A DNA stretch of 64,000 nucleotides from Pararhizobium sp. Lineage in GTDB: Bacteria; Pseudomonadota; Alphaproteobacteria; Rhizobiales; Rhizobiaceae. How positions within the stretch are numbered: position 1 is the first letter of the stretch; each line of letters starts with the position of its first letter. The stretch lies in contig CP051237.1 in the NCBI GenBank assembly GCA_017794825.1, positions 434,001-498,000 of the forward strand, read 5' to 3'. The notes under the pieces are model-generated. The model was given only the letters and a program-made list of their open reading frames with translations. It ran no database searches and was not told the DNA's origin. This document shows positions 7,967 through 15,272 of the stretch, piece after piece. The position numbers were made by a program, and so were the translations under genes.

Positions 7967-9313
7967 ATGACCGAACTGAAACCGCCTGCCGGAGACATTG
8001 TTCTGCATGAACTCAACGCTATGTCCGAAAAGCGGCGATCCGCTTTGCTGACGCGCACGGAGGATGACCTGGATCGCTTCATCGAAGGCGCCGCTCCCAT
8101 CGTCGAAGCCGTGAGACTTAACGGCGACGACGCCATCAAGCATTATGCAACAGCCTTTGACGATGCGGACCTCGAAAAGCACGGGATAGCCGCCAGCGCA
8201 GCAGAGTTCGACGCGGCTTTCGACGCCCTGGAACCGGATCTGATCCGCACGATTGAATACGCTGCGGACAACATCCGCCGCTTTCACGAGGCCCAGCGCC
8301 CCGAAGCCATGTGGCTGAAAGAGATACAACCGGGCGTGCTCGTCGGCGAGCGGTTCACGCCGATAGACAGCGCCGCCGTTTATACCCCGAGGGGAAAAGG
8401 GTCGTTTCCGTCCGTTACCCTGATGACTGCGATACCTGCAGTGGTGGCGGGCGTGCCGACTCCGATTGTGTTGACCCCGCCCGGCCCGGACGGCAAGGTC
8501 GACGCCGCGACGTTGGCGGCCGCCCGGATCGCAGGTGTAGACAGAGTGTACAAGGCGGGCGGCGCAGTAGCGGTGGCGGCAGCTGCTTTCGGAACAAAGA
8601 CTGTGCCGCGTTGCCTGAAGTTCGAGGGACCGGGCAGTCCGTGGATCGTCGCCGCCAAGCGACTGCTTCAGGGAAAGATTGCGTCGCGTGTTCCGGCTGG
8701 CCCCAGCGAGAGCATAGTGCTCGCCGACGGAACGGTCGAAGCCGGAACCGTTGCTCTCGATCTCCTCATCGAAGCCGAGCACGGTGCGGACAGTTCCGCA
8801 TTCCTGGTGACCTGGTCGAGGGACCTCGCAGAGTCTGTACGGCAAAAAATCCCGCAGTTTCTGACAATGATGGACGCCCGGCGGGCAGGATTCGCGAAGT
8901 CAGTTCTCTCGGGCGCGGAAGGCGGCATTGTTCTGGCCGATTCTCCGCAGCAAGCGTACGAATTCGTCAATGCCTATGCGCCCGAGCATCTTCAGATACT
9001 TTCTGAGACTCCATTCGATCATATGCCTCATATTCGCAATGCGGCGGAGATCCTGCTCGGCAGGCACGCCCCGGGTTCGATTGCGAACTACGTCATGGGA
9101 CCAAATGCGGTTCTGCCGACTGCCGGCGCAGCGCGCTACGCCTCACCGCTCGGCGTGCACGACTTCCTCAAGAGCTCTTCCATCGGTCATGTGACGGCGG
9201 AAGGCTACAGCAGCATGGCGCCCTACACGAAGCGGTTTGCAGAGTACGAAGGCTTTGACGCACATGCGAACGCAGTTTCGGAGCTTCGGCAGACGGCGGG
9301 ACTTGCGAACTGA
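7967..9313 (+). CDS. Histidinol dehydrogenase (HisD) paralogue with altered zinc ligands
   Basis: 448-residue NAD-dependent dehydrogenase of the HisD family, which in histidine synthesis oxidises L-histidinol twice. The catalytic pair is kept (Glu340-His341 in YAPEHL), as are zinc ligands His272 and His433, but by eye-alignment Gln259 of E. coli HisD is Glu269 here, Asp360 is Asn374 (SIANY) and the substrate-site His367 is Ala381 (GPNAVLPT). Such GPNAVLPT paralogues occur in catabolic clusters; one HisD relative, HpsN, oxidises dihydroxypropanesulfonate. With a transporter and an amidase-like enzyme upstream, it probably oxidises an alcohol from the imported compound rather than histidinol. 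It converges with the next gene. Confidence 0.85.
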   Translation: MTELKPPAGDIVLHELNAMSEKRRSALLTRTEDDLDRFIEGAAPIVEAVRLNGDDAIKHYATAFDDADLEKHGIAASAAEFDAAFDALEPDLIRTIEYAADNIRRFHEAQRPEAMWLKEIQPGVLVGERFTPIDSAAVYTPRGKGSFPSVTLMTAIPAVVAGVPTPIVLTPPGPDGKVDAATLAAARIAGVDRVYKAGGAVAVAAAAFGTKTVPRCLKFEGPGSPWIVAAKRLLQGKIASRVPAGPSESIVLADGTVEAGTVALDLLIEAEHGADSSAFLVTWSRDLAESVRQKIPQFLTMMDARRAGFAKSVLSGAEGGIVLADSPQQAYEFVNAYAPEHLQILSETPFDHMPHIRNAAEILLGRHAPGSIANYVMGPNAVLPTAGAARYASPLGVHDFLKSSSIGHVTAEGYSSMAPYTKRFAEYEGFDAHANAVSELRQTAGLAN

Positions 9314-9322
9314 TCCATCCCC

Positions 9323-10990
9323 TCACCGCACCAGGCTGACGCCGCGAATGCCCGCCAGTCGCAAGGCGAGCTGAGTGATGATGAGGAACGCGACGACCGT
9401 CGCCATGATGCACACGGCGAAAGCCGCGGCCTGGTTCAGCGCGCCGCGGTCGTCGAGATAGAGCACCGAGACGGCGGCGAGCTGCGTCGACGGCGTTATC
9501 AGGAAGATCACCGCCGACAGCGTCACCATGGCGCGCATGAAGAAGAACACGCCGACGGCCAGCACCGTCGGCCAGATCATCGGCAGCGTCACCCGCCACA
9601 CTGTTCGAAGCTTCGTCGCGCCCAGCGTCGCGGAGGCCTCATCGAAGGTTGAACTGATCTGCTTGATGTTCGTCGTCGCGAGCAGGAAACCCTGTGCGTG
9701 GTAGTGATAGACGTTGCAAAGCGCGATGATGAGGATCGTGTCGTAGATCCAGTAGACAGGCTGCCCCGGCGTATTGAAGGCGAGAATGTAGCCGAGGCCC
9801 AGAACCATGCCCGGCACCGCTGCGGGAAGAATCGCGAGGAAATACAGGATCCGGCTCGCCCGCATCGGGAAGGCGTGGTTGACGTAGGCCGCCCCCGTGA
9901 CGAAGAAGACCGACAACACGGCGGTCAGGAGCGCCACGTAGATGCTCGTCCACAGCGGCTGGATGCCGTTCTGCACGTCGAACTGGTAGTGGCGCAGCGA
10001 GAAGCTGAGATTGTAGGGCCAAAGCCTGACGAAGCTTGCATAGATGACGATCGCGACCAGCGACAGGATCGCCAGCGCCACGACCACCGAATAGACGAAC
10101 CAGGCGGCGTCTCGCGCGCGGTTCGGCTGCACCACCAGGGGGATCGACTGCGCGGTGAGCGAGGCGAACTGCCGTCGCGCGATCCATTTCTCCCCGATCA
10201 CGGCGAGCGCGGCCGGCAGCAGAAGCAACACGCCGATGACGGCGCCCATGGAGAAGTTCGCCTGCCCCGAGACCTGATTGTAGATCTCGACCGCCAGAAC
10301 CGAGTAGTTGCCGCCGATGACGACCGCATTGCCGAAATCGGTAATCACGATGGTGAAAACGACGAACGCCGCCGACGCGAGGCCGTAGCGCGTCGCCGGC
10401 AGCGTCACTGTTCTGAAAATCCGCCAGGCGCCAGCGCCAAGACTGTCCGCCGATTCATAGAGCCGCGCATCGGCGACTGCGAGCGCCGTCGACAAGATGA
10501 GGAAGGCGTGCGGAAAGGCGTATACCAGGTCAGAAATGAAGATTCCCCAGAACCCGTATATGTCGATCTCGGTGCCGAAGGTGCGATTGACGAACCCGTT
10601 GCGGCCGAGAAGGAACTGCAGGCCCAGAGCCTGCACCAGCGACGGCGAGAAAATCGGGAGCAGCGCGACGATCCTCAGCACGTTCCTGAAGGGCATCGCG
10701 GTGCGCTGGACCGCATAGGCGAACCCGTAGGCGAGCGCCAAAGTCGTCAGGGTCACGCTGATCCCGACTTCGAACGTGTTGCCGACAATCGTCACGAAAC
10801 GCGCATCGGCGAAGTAGTGGATAAAATTGCCGAAGCCGATGCCGCCGTCCGGCGTCACGAAGGAGTTCTTCAGGATCGCCCAGAGCGGAATCAGCACGAA
10901 TGTGACGAGCAGGAGGATGGTCGCCATCACCGTGGCGACGCCGAACACACGGTCCGAGTCCGGAAGGCGGGACGTCCGTGAAACCGTCAT
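9323..10990 (-). CDS. ABC transporter permease, fused double-domain (2-aminoethylphosphonate/iron type)
   Basis: 555-residue inner-membrane protein with two tandem permease domains, each carrying an EAA loop (SLGAGAWRIFRTVTLP and TLGATKLRTVWRVTLP), about twelve transmembrane segments in all. This fused form is typical of FbpB-like iron permeases and of the putative 2-aminoethylphosphonate (PhnU-type) permeases. Its start overlaps the ATPase stop (ATGA on the minus strand at 10987-10990). The Pho box ahead of the operon favours a phosphonate or phosphate-linked substrate over iron, but sequence alone does not settle it. Confidence 0.9.
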   Translation of the reverse strand: MTVSRTSRLPDSDRVFGVATVMATILLLVTFVLIPLWAILKNSFVTPDGGIGFGNFIHYFADARFVTIVGNTFEVGISVTLTTLALAYGFAYAVQRTAMPFRNVLRIVALLPIFSPSLVQALGLQFLLGRNGFVNRTFGTEIDIYGFWGIFISDLVYAFPHAFLILSTALAVADARLYESADSLGAGAWRIFRTVTLPATRYGLASAAFVVFTIVITDFGNAVVIGGNYSVLAVEIYNQVSGQANFSMGAVIGVLLLLPAALAVIGEKWIARRQFASLTAQSIPLVVQPNRARDAAWFVYSVVVALAILSLVAIVIYASFVRLWPYNLSFSLRHYQFDVQNGIQPLWTSIYVALLTAVLSVFFVTGAAYVNHAFPMRASRILYFLAILPAAVPGMVLGLGYILAFNTPGQPVYWIYDTILIIALCNVYHYHAQGFLLATTNIKQISSTFDEASATLGATKLRTVWRVTLPMIWPTVLAVGVFFFMRAMVTLSAVIFLITPSTQLAAVSVLYLDDRGALNQAAAFAVCIMATVVAFLIITQLALRLAGIRGVSLVR

Positions 10991-11982
10991 GGCGAAGATG
11001 CGGCGAGCCGCCTGACCCGGTCGGCGGGCAGATCGAAGCTCACCGTGTCGCCAACCTGCATGCGCCTGCGCCGGCCATGCACCTCGATTTCGAGATCTTG
11101 CCCGCCCGCCTCGACGCCGAGGCGCATGGTGTTGCCGAGAAACGCGACGTTGCGCACCGTTCCGCTATGCGCCCCGCCGTCGGCGACAACGATATGCTCG
11201 GGCCGGATCGCAAGCACCGTTTCGCCGGCGGTCGTATCAAGTCCGGCGCAAAGATCGGGCGAGCTCAACATGTTGATGCGGCCGATGAATTCGCCGACAA
11301 AGCGCGTCGCCGGATCCCAGTAGAGTTCTTCCGCGCTGCCGACCTGTTCTATGCGGCCGCGATTGAGCGCCACGATCCGGTCGGCCATCTCCATCGCCTC
11401 GTCCTGATCGTGGGTGACCATGATCGTGGTGATGCCCAGACGCTTTTGCAGTTCGCTGATTTCGCCGCGCAGCGATTCACGCACCTTCGCGTCGAGCGCC
11501 GACAAGGGTTCGTCGAGAAGCAGGACGGCGGGTTCTGGCGCCAGCGCGCGCGCCAGCGCGACGCGCTGCTGCATGCCGCCTGACAGCTCGTGCGGATATT
11601 TGCCGGCGTCCCTGCTCAGATGCACGAGTTCCAGCATCTCGGCCACACGCGCCTCGATCTTCGCCTCCGGCCATTTTCTGCATTCCAGACCATAGGCGAC
11701 GTTCTTCGCCACCGTCATATTCGGAAACAGCGAATAGGACTGGAAAACGACGCCGAAATTGCGCTTGCGCGCCGGCAGGCCGGCAAGGTCGGTCCCTTCG
11801 AGCAGCACTTCGCCGTCGTCCAGCGTCTCCAGGCCGGCGATCAGGCGCAAGAGAGTCGTCTTGCCGCACCCGGATGGGCCGAGAAAGCAGACGAATTCAC
11901 CCTCGGTGAGGTCGAGATCGACGTGATCCACCGCCACCAGAGAGCCGAAGCGTTTGGTGACGCCGCGCAAGCTCAGGAACAT
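10987..11982 (-). CDS. ABC transporter ATP-binding protein (2-aminoethylphosphonate/iron type)
   Basis: 331-residue ATPase: Walker A GPSGCGKTTLL, signature LSGGMQQRVALARAL, Walker B VLLLDEPLSALD, switch histidine in MVTHDQDEA, and a C-terminal TOBE-like regulatory domain (LAIRPEHIVV, near residues 250-320). I start it at ATG 11982 (MFLSLRGVTKRFG), with GAGG six bases upstream; the longer open frame to 12105 would overlap the preceding binding-protein gene and adds unrelated residues. It is the middle gene of the importer operon. Confidence 0.92.
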   Translation of the reverse strand: MFLSLRGVTKRFGSLVAVDHVDLDLTEGEFVCFLGPSGCGKTTLLRLIAGLETLDDGEVLLEGTDLAGLPARKRNFGVVFQSYSLFPNMTVAKNVAYGLECRKWPEAKIEARVAEMLELVHLSRDAGKYPHELSGGMQQRVALARALAPEPAVLLLDEPLSALDAKVRESLRGEISELQKRLGITTIMVTHDQDEAMEMADRIVALNRGRIEQVGSAEELYWDPATRFVGEFIGRINMLSSPDLCAGLDTTAGETVLAIRPEHIVVADGGAHSGTVRNVAFLGNTMRLGVEAGGQDLEIEVHGRRRRMQVGDTVSFDLPADRVRRLAASSP

Positions 11983-12000
11983 GGAGAGCCTCGAAAGAAA

Positions 12001-12022
12001 GGCGGGGGCTGCACGCCCCCGC
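12001..12022 (-). terminator. Hairpin after the binding-protein gene
   Basis: GCGGGGGC and GCCCCCGC form an 8-bp GC-only stem with a TGCAC loop just past the binding-protein stop; on the minus strand it is followed by CTTTCTTTC, a weak T-rich tail. It probably stabilises the upstream message or partly terminates before the ATPase and permease genes. Confidence 0.55.
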
Positions 12023-12028
12023 TGGTTG

Positions 12029-13078
12029 TCAGTTTTCGTAACGCTTCTGCCATTCGGCAATGATGCGGTCGCGATTTTCCGCGGCCCAGCCGTAGTCGAC
12101 TTCAAAGAGCACGGTCGAGATGTCGTCGGGCAATCCGGCGCTGGTGAACTTCTCCGGCATGTCGCGACCCTGCATGGTCACGATCGACTTCCACTTGTTG
12201 TACTCGGCTTCGGCGCCCTTGGAGACGGTCCAGTCGAGGAACTTCTTGGCGTCTTCCTTGTTCTGCGAGGTCTTCATCAGCGCATTGGCTTCCAGTTCGT
12301 GCCCTGCGCCCTCGCTCGGGATCACCATGGTGATCGGATAGCCCTCGTCGATGTTCTTGATGGCGCGCAGCGCGAACGAAATGCCGATGGTGTTTTCGCC
12401 TGCGCTGGCCGCGTTGCACGGCTTCGAGCCGGACTTGATGTACTGGTCCATGTTCTTGTCGAGCGCGTCGAGATAGGCCCAGCCCTCTTCCTCGCCCATC
12501 ATCTGCAATATCGAGGCGACATGCAGATAACCGGTGCCCGAACTCGCCGGGTTCGGCATGACCAGCTTGCCCTCGTATTCCGGCTTGATCAGGTCCTGCC
12601 AGGACGACGGCATTGGCAGATTGTCCTTGGCCATCTCTTCGTTGTTGACGCAGAATGCGCCCATATACCCGGTGGTGGCGAACCAGTAACCGTCCTTGTC
12701 GCGGAAACGCGCCGGCACCTTGTCGATGTCCGCCGGCGAATAGGGCTCGAGCATCGCAGTTATGCGGGGGTCGACCATTGACGTCGCCGCCCATCCCCAG
12801 ATGACGTCGTGCTTCGGATTGTCCGCCTCGGCCAGCATGCGGGCCCTGAGATCGCCTGTCGAAAGACGCAGCACGTCCACATTGACGTCCGGCAGGTCCG
12901 CTTTCATCGCCTCGAGAAACGCCGCCAGTTCGTCTTCTTCATAGGAAGTATAGACAGTAATGTCGCCTGCCTGGGATATACCCGGAACTGCGGCGACAAG
13001 TGTCGCGCCGATAAATACCCCGGCCGCCAACCGACCGATGCTTGTGCGAACTGTATTTGAAATACTGCTTCTGGCCAT
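12029..13078 (-). CDS. ABC transporter substrate-binding protein, putative 2-aminoethylphosphonate/Fe(III) type
   Basis: 349-residue periplasmic protein with a signal peptide ending at ISQA (about residue 37) and the extracellular solute-binding fold of the AfuA/PhnS group (ITVYTSYEEDELAAFLEAM, then DVIWGWAATS). Members bind Fe(III) or 2-aminoethylphosphonate. I see no pair of adjacent tyrosines near the C-terminus as in typical ferric-binding proteins, and a Pho box sits 32 bases upstream of the ATG, so phosphonate uptake under phosphate shortage is the better guess. Ribosome site GGGGAG precedes ATG 13078. It is first in the operon with the ATPase and double permease. No phosphonate-degrading genes are nearby. 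Confidence 0.87.
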   Translation of the reverse strand: MARSSISNTVRTSIGRLAAGVFIGATLVAAVPGISQAGDITVYTSYEEDELAAFLEAMKADLPDVNVDVLRLSTGDLRARMLAEADNPKHDVIWGWAATSMVDPRITAMLEPYSPADIDKVPARFRDKDGYWFATTGYMGAFCVNNEEMAKDNLPMPSSWQDLIKPEYEGKLVMPNPASSGTGYLHVASILQMMGEEEGWAYLDALDKNMDQYIKSGSKPCNAASAGENTIGISFALRAIKNIDEGYPITMVIPSEGAGHELEANALMKTSQNKEDAKKFLDWTVSKGAEAEYNKWKSIVTMQGRDMPEKFTSAGLPDDISTVLFEVDYGWAAENRDRIIAEWQKRYEN

Positions 13079-13109
13079 GGATTGTTCTCCCCTTCGAGGT
13101 TGGTTCCCG

Positions 13110-13138
13110 TTGTTACAAAACTGTCATATTTCTGTCAC
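13110..13138 (+). promoter_or_regulatory. Near-consensus Pho box (three 7-bp repeats at 11-bp period)
   Basis: TTGTTAC-AAAA-CTGTCAT-ATTT-CTGTCAC: three 7-base repeats separated by 4 bases, as in PhoB sites. The core CTGTCATATTTCTGTCAC differs from the classical consensus at one base. It lies 32 bases upstream of the phosphonate-type binding-protein gene, but the repeats point away from that gene (plus strand), so its direction of action is open. Confidence 0.75.
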
Positions 13139-13360
13139 AAACGGCTTACCTGAATTGGAGCAACGGTTCAAGACGACCAGAGGACATGCTTCTGGCGCCA
13201 TCAAAGAATGCGGCTCCGCAGGGAGGCCTGCACAGTGTCGCATTCTCGGTTCAGGGACGGGCGCGGCGATCCGTAGTCCACGGTTCGCCGCTTGAATTCA
13301 AGTTCTTGAAATACGGCTTTTCGACCAGAACGCCGCGATCTGGTCTGCCCGGCAATCCGG

Positions 13361-13382
13361 GGCGCCGATCAGGCTCGGCGCC
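13361..13382 (-). terminator. Hairpin downstream of the small lipoprotein gene
   Basis: GGCGCCGA and TCGGCGCC form a perfect 8-bp stem around TCAGGC, 14 bases after the lipoprotein stop codon. No T tract follows on either strand, so it is at most a weak terminator or 3'-end stabiliser. Confidence 0.45.
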
Positions 13383-13396
13383 CGGGCAATTTGCGA

Positions 13397-13741
13397 TCAG
13401 GCTGCGCCTTCACTGCCAAGGAACATCAGCGATGCGCCCCGTCCGTCGTTCGATACCAGGCAGCGCCAGGGCGCTCCGTTTGCGCCGACCCGCATGTAGA
13501 CGGCGCTGTTGGCTTCGGAAAACTCCGAACCGACAACCTGCACGGTCCCGTCCGTCTGCGCATCCAGCGCATCACGGCAGGCGCTCACGGCCGCATTGCT
13601 CACCGACGCGTCCATTGTGGTGATCAACGGAGGCCCGGACGGCGAAGCCTGCATGGTTGCGCCGCCGCCGGTGGTTTCAGTGCAGCCGGCCAATGCCGCA
13701 AGCGCGGCGAAGCCCGTTAAAATCCTGATGATATTAGCCAT
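13397..13741 (-). CDS. Small lipoprotein with a domain shared with the secreted protein at 60.5 kb
   Basis: 114-residue envelope lipoprotein of unknown function. A signal peptide ends in the lipobox LAALAGC (Cys20). The mature part has the pattern C-x-DAL ... V-x-x-SEFSEA ... G-x-x-WRC-x-x-x-x-DG, which recurs in the protein encoded at 60501-61130 (SSFSEAGTEV ... VVWRCIAYSDG). ATG 13741 is chosen because GGGAGGAAT is directly upstream and the signal peptide begins there; the longer frame to 13864 adds unrelated residues. The pair of cysteines may form a disulfide. I do not recognise a named family. Confidence 0.8.
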   Translation of the reverse strand: MANIIRILTGFAALAALAGCTETTGGGATMQASPSGPPLITTMDASVSNAAVSACRDALDAQTDGTVQVVGSEFSEANSAVYMRVGANGAPWRCLVSNDGRGASLMFLGSEGAA

Positions 13742-13941
13742 ATTCCTCCCATTCCTTTTTATTTCGCCAGTAAACAGCGAATATAAGCAATAAAATATTT
13801 CCCTTGAAATAGTAGATCCAAAAATAAACAAATTACAACAGACCTTAATATACAACGTAATCAACAGTCAGATCATCGACATTCCAGCAACCTTCCACGC
13901 CTGTTGTCACAAACTGATTTGTCTCCGACGAATCCACTGGA

Positions 13942-13980
13942 TCATCCGCCCTCGCCCTTCATCCGGTTTGCGACACGCGA
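13942..13980 (-). pseudogene. 3'-end relic of an OsmC-type gene
   Basis: Read on the minus strand, these bases encode SRVANRMKGEGG and a stop, matching the last codons of the hydrolase-OsmC gene at 16730-17968 (SHVATRMKGEGG and stop); 34 of 39 bases are identical in the same frame including the stop codon. Upstream bases do not continue the match, so this looks like the remnant of a deleted or rearranged OsmC paralogue. Confidence 0.6.
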
Positions 13981-14001
13981 CGGCGGACAAAGCCGCCGTC
14001 G
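13978..14001. terminator. GC-rich hairpin beside the OsmC relic
   Basis: CGACGGCGG and CCGCCGTCG form a 9-bp perfect stem around ACAAAG, immediately before the OsmC relic on the minus strand. No T tract; it may be a second stem after the YHS gene's own terminator. Confidence 0.4.
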
Positions 14002-14009
14002 ACCATTTC

Positions 14010-14029
14010 AAAACCTGGCTCCAACCAGG
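14010..14029 (-). terminator. Probable intrinsic terminator of the YHS gene
   Basis: On the minus strand CCTGG-TTGGAG-CCAGG is followed by TTTTG, 6 bases past the YHS-domain gene's stop codon. Short stem, but correct geometry for an intrinsic terminator. Confidence 0.55.
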
Positions 14030-14034
14030 CGGGA

Positions 14035-14535
14035 TCAGACGCCGCCATTAACTTCGGCGACGGGAAGATGATGCATGGCGGGCCAGTTCTGCTCCGCCTT
14101 GGCCAGCGTTCCGGCCTTGTCTTCCTTGTACTTGGCGAACGCGACGGCGTTCAGGAAGACGTAGAGCTTGCCGTCGACGATGTCGGCGAAGCGCGGCGCG
14201 GCGTCCAGCTTCTTGCCGATGGCGACGCCGAAGGCGCAGAAGCCGCCATATTGCGGCATGTAGCGCCCGGGGTCCGCCTGGAACCGGCTCATCGTCTCTT
14301 CGGAAGAGAAGTAATAGGCCACGCCGTCGTGCTCGACGGTGTATTTCGCATGGCCGGCCGCGACTTCCAGTCCGGTCGCCAGCGCCACCACGTCGTCGCC
14401 CCGCAACGCGACGCCTGCGCCGCTCAGCGTAGTGCCCGTCGAGACATTGTATTCGTCCGCAGCGAAGGCCGGCGAGCCGGCCGATACGACAGCTGCGAAC
14501 GCCATTGCCGTGATGATGTTTCTGATCGTGTTCAT
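14035..14535 (-). CDS. Secreted YHS domain-containing protein
   Basis: 166-residue periplasmic protein with a signal peptide ending SPAFA (about residue 25). The middle carries a YHS-like domain (HAKYTVEHDGVAYYFSS, then SRFQADPGRYMPQYGGFCAFG), a small fold found in metal-linked proteins and often mentioned for copper or other metal handling. AAAGGA stands seven bases before ATG 14535. No metal transporter lies beside it; a terminator follows, so it is probably monocistronic. Function in this organism is unknown. Confidence 0.87.
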   Translation of the reverse strand: MNTIRNIITAMAFAAVVSAGSPAFAADEYNVSTGTTLSGAGVALRGDDVVALATGLEVAAGHAKYTVEHDGVAYYFSSEETMSRFQADPGRYMPQYGGFCAFGVAIGKKLDAAPRFADIVDGKLYVFLNAVAFAKYKEDKAGTLAKAEQNWPAMHHLPVAEVNGGV

Positions 14536-14606
14536 TGCATTTTCCTTTCATGACGCGTCTTCATCGACGCAGGGTTGAGCCTCCTCTTTGCGTTTGCGGG
14601 AGGCGA

Positions 14607-14622
14607 CCGCCGGGTTCGGCGG
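14607..14622. terminator. Hairpin between flavin-oxidase and YHS genes
   Basis: CCGCCG-GGTT-CGGCGG is a perfect 6-bp stem 36 bases past the flavin-oxidase stop. On the plus strand it is followed by ATTCTTT, but the neighbouring genes are on the minus strand, so its role as a terminator is doubtful. Confidence 0.35.
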
Positions 14623-14657
14623 ATTCTTTGATGCGGCGTGACGTCGCCGTATTTTGT

Positions 14658-15269
14658 TCAGGGTGTCGTCGCAGCGATTTGCGCCAGTCTGGCTTCGAGT
14701 TCCGCAATCCGCGCATCGCGCTGTTCTATCGCCTCGGCCGCAGCAGCGGCGTCCAGGAGCACGGGTATGTGCGCGGGACAGTTGATGTCCCAGGTCGCTG
14801 CCTCGAAAAGGATGGCGCGCTCCGCGCGGCCGCCCGTCTCGGGGCGCAGGCGGGCGATCAGATCCGGATCGTCTTCGACGACCCGGGCTTTCCCCCAGAA
14901 CTTCACGCGGCTGCGGGTGGCGTAGTCGATCAGGAACAGGAATGCCGCCGGGTTCTCCGACAGGTTCCCGATCGTTATGTACTGCCGGTTCCCGGCGAGG
15001 TCGGCGAAGCCGATCGTCGGCCCGTCAAGCACGCGCATGAAACCGGGCGGTCCACCGCGATGCTGGATATATGGCTGGCCTTCCCGGCTTGCGGTGCCGA
15101 AAAACGCGCTGTTTCGCCGTGCAATGAAGTCAACGATCTCTGGGGTCAGCCGATTTGGCCAGGGCCGCCTCTCCGTCATTCGCTGCATTGCCTCTCGGGA
15201 GCCGCGGGCCGACTGCTGCCGCCTGACGGCTTCCGAAAACACCAGGTCTTTCGAGTGAGAACTGTCCAT
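14658..15269 (-). CDS. Pyridoxamine 5'-phosphate oxidase-like FMN-binding protein
   Basis: 203-residue protein of the split-barrel flavin-binding superfamily (putative PNPOx type): FFGTASREGQPYIQHRGGPPGF, GFADLAGNRQYITIGNLSEN and RVKFWGKARVV are the usual blocks of the general-stress/oxidoreductase subgroup. The last 35 residues are an Ala/Glu-rich helix, possibly coiled coil. It starts three bases after the DUF1348 gene's stop, so the two are one transcript, divergent from a LysR gene that may control them. The substrate is unknown; it is unlikely to be PdxH itself because the pyridoxine-specific residues are not evident. Confidence 0.85.
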   Translation of the reverse strand: MDSSHSKDLVFSEAVRRQQSARGSREAMQRMTERRPWPNRLTPEIVDFIARRNSAFFGTASREGQPYIQHRGGPPGFMRVLDGPTIGFADLAGNRQYITIGNLSENPAAFLFLIDYATRSRVKFWGKARVVEDDPDLIARLRPETGGRAERAILFEAATWDINCPAHIPVLLDAAAAAEAIEQRDARIAELEARLAQIAATTP

Positions 15270-15272
15270 CGT

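Larger units (their letters stand above)
13079..13396. other. Intergenic region with Pho box and a hairpin
   Basis: 318 bases without a convincing gene. It holds the Pho box (13110-13138) and a hairpin at 13361-13382. The open frames on the plus strand have no ribosome site or recognisable protein. A Pho-controlled small RNA on the plus strand is conceivable but I see no clear -10 element. Confidence 0.6.

Noticed and set aside
7001..8845. 614-codon open frame on the minus strand across the ABC ATPase and HisD genes
   Set aside because: It is antisense to two clear genes, its translation is Arg/His/Gln-rich with no family pattern, and it lacks a ribosome site; it is a by-product of GC-rich codon use.
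9698..10981. 427-codon open frame on the plus strand
   Set aside because: Antisense to the double permease; the translation is a run of Arg/Glu/Asp/His typical of a shadow of a membrane-protein gene.
12029..13078. Reading the 9.3-13.1 kb importer as a ferric iron transporter
   Set aside because: The family covers both iron and 2-aminoethylphosphonate. The tyrosine pair of ferric-binding proteins is not evident and a Pho box lies upstream, so phosphonate is preferred, though not proven.
13042..13623. Possible plus-strand gene after the Pho box
   Set aside because: The 193-codon frame overlaps the binding-protein start and the lipoprotein gene, has no ribosome site and no homology pattern; only a non-coding transcript remains conceivable.
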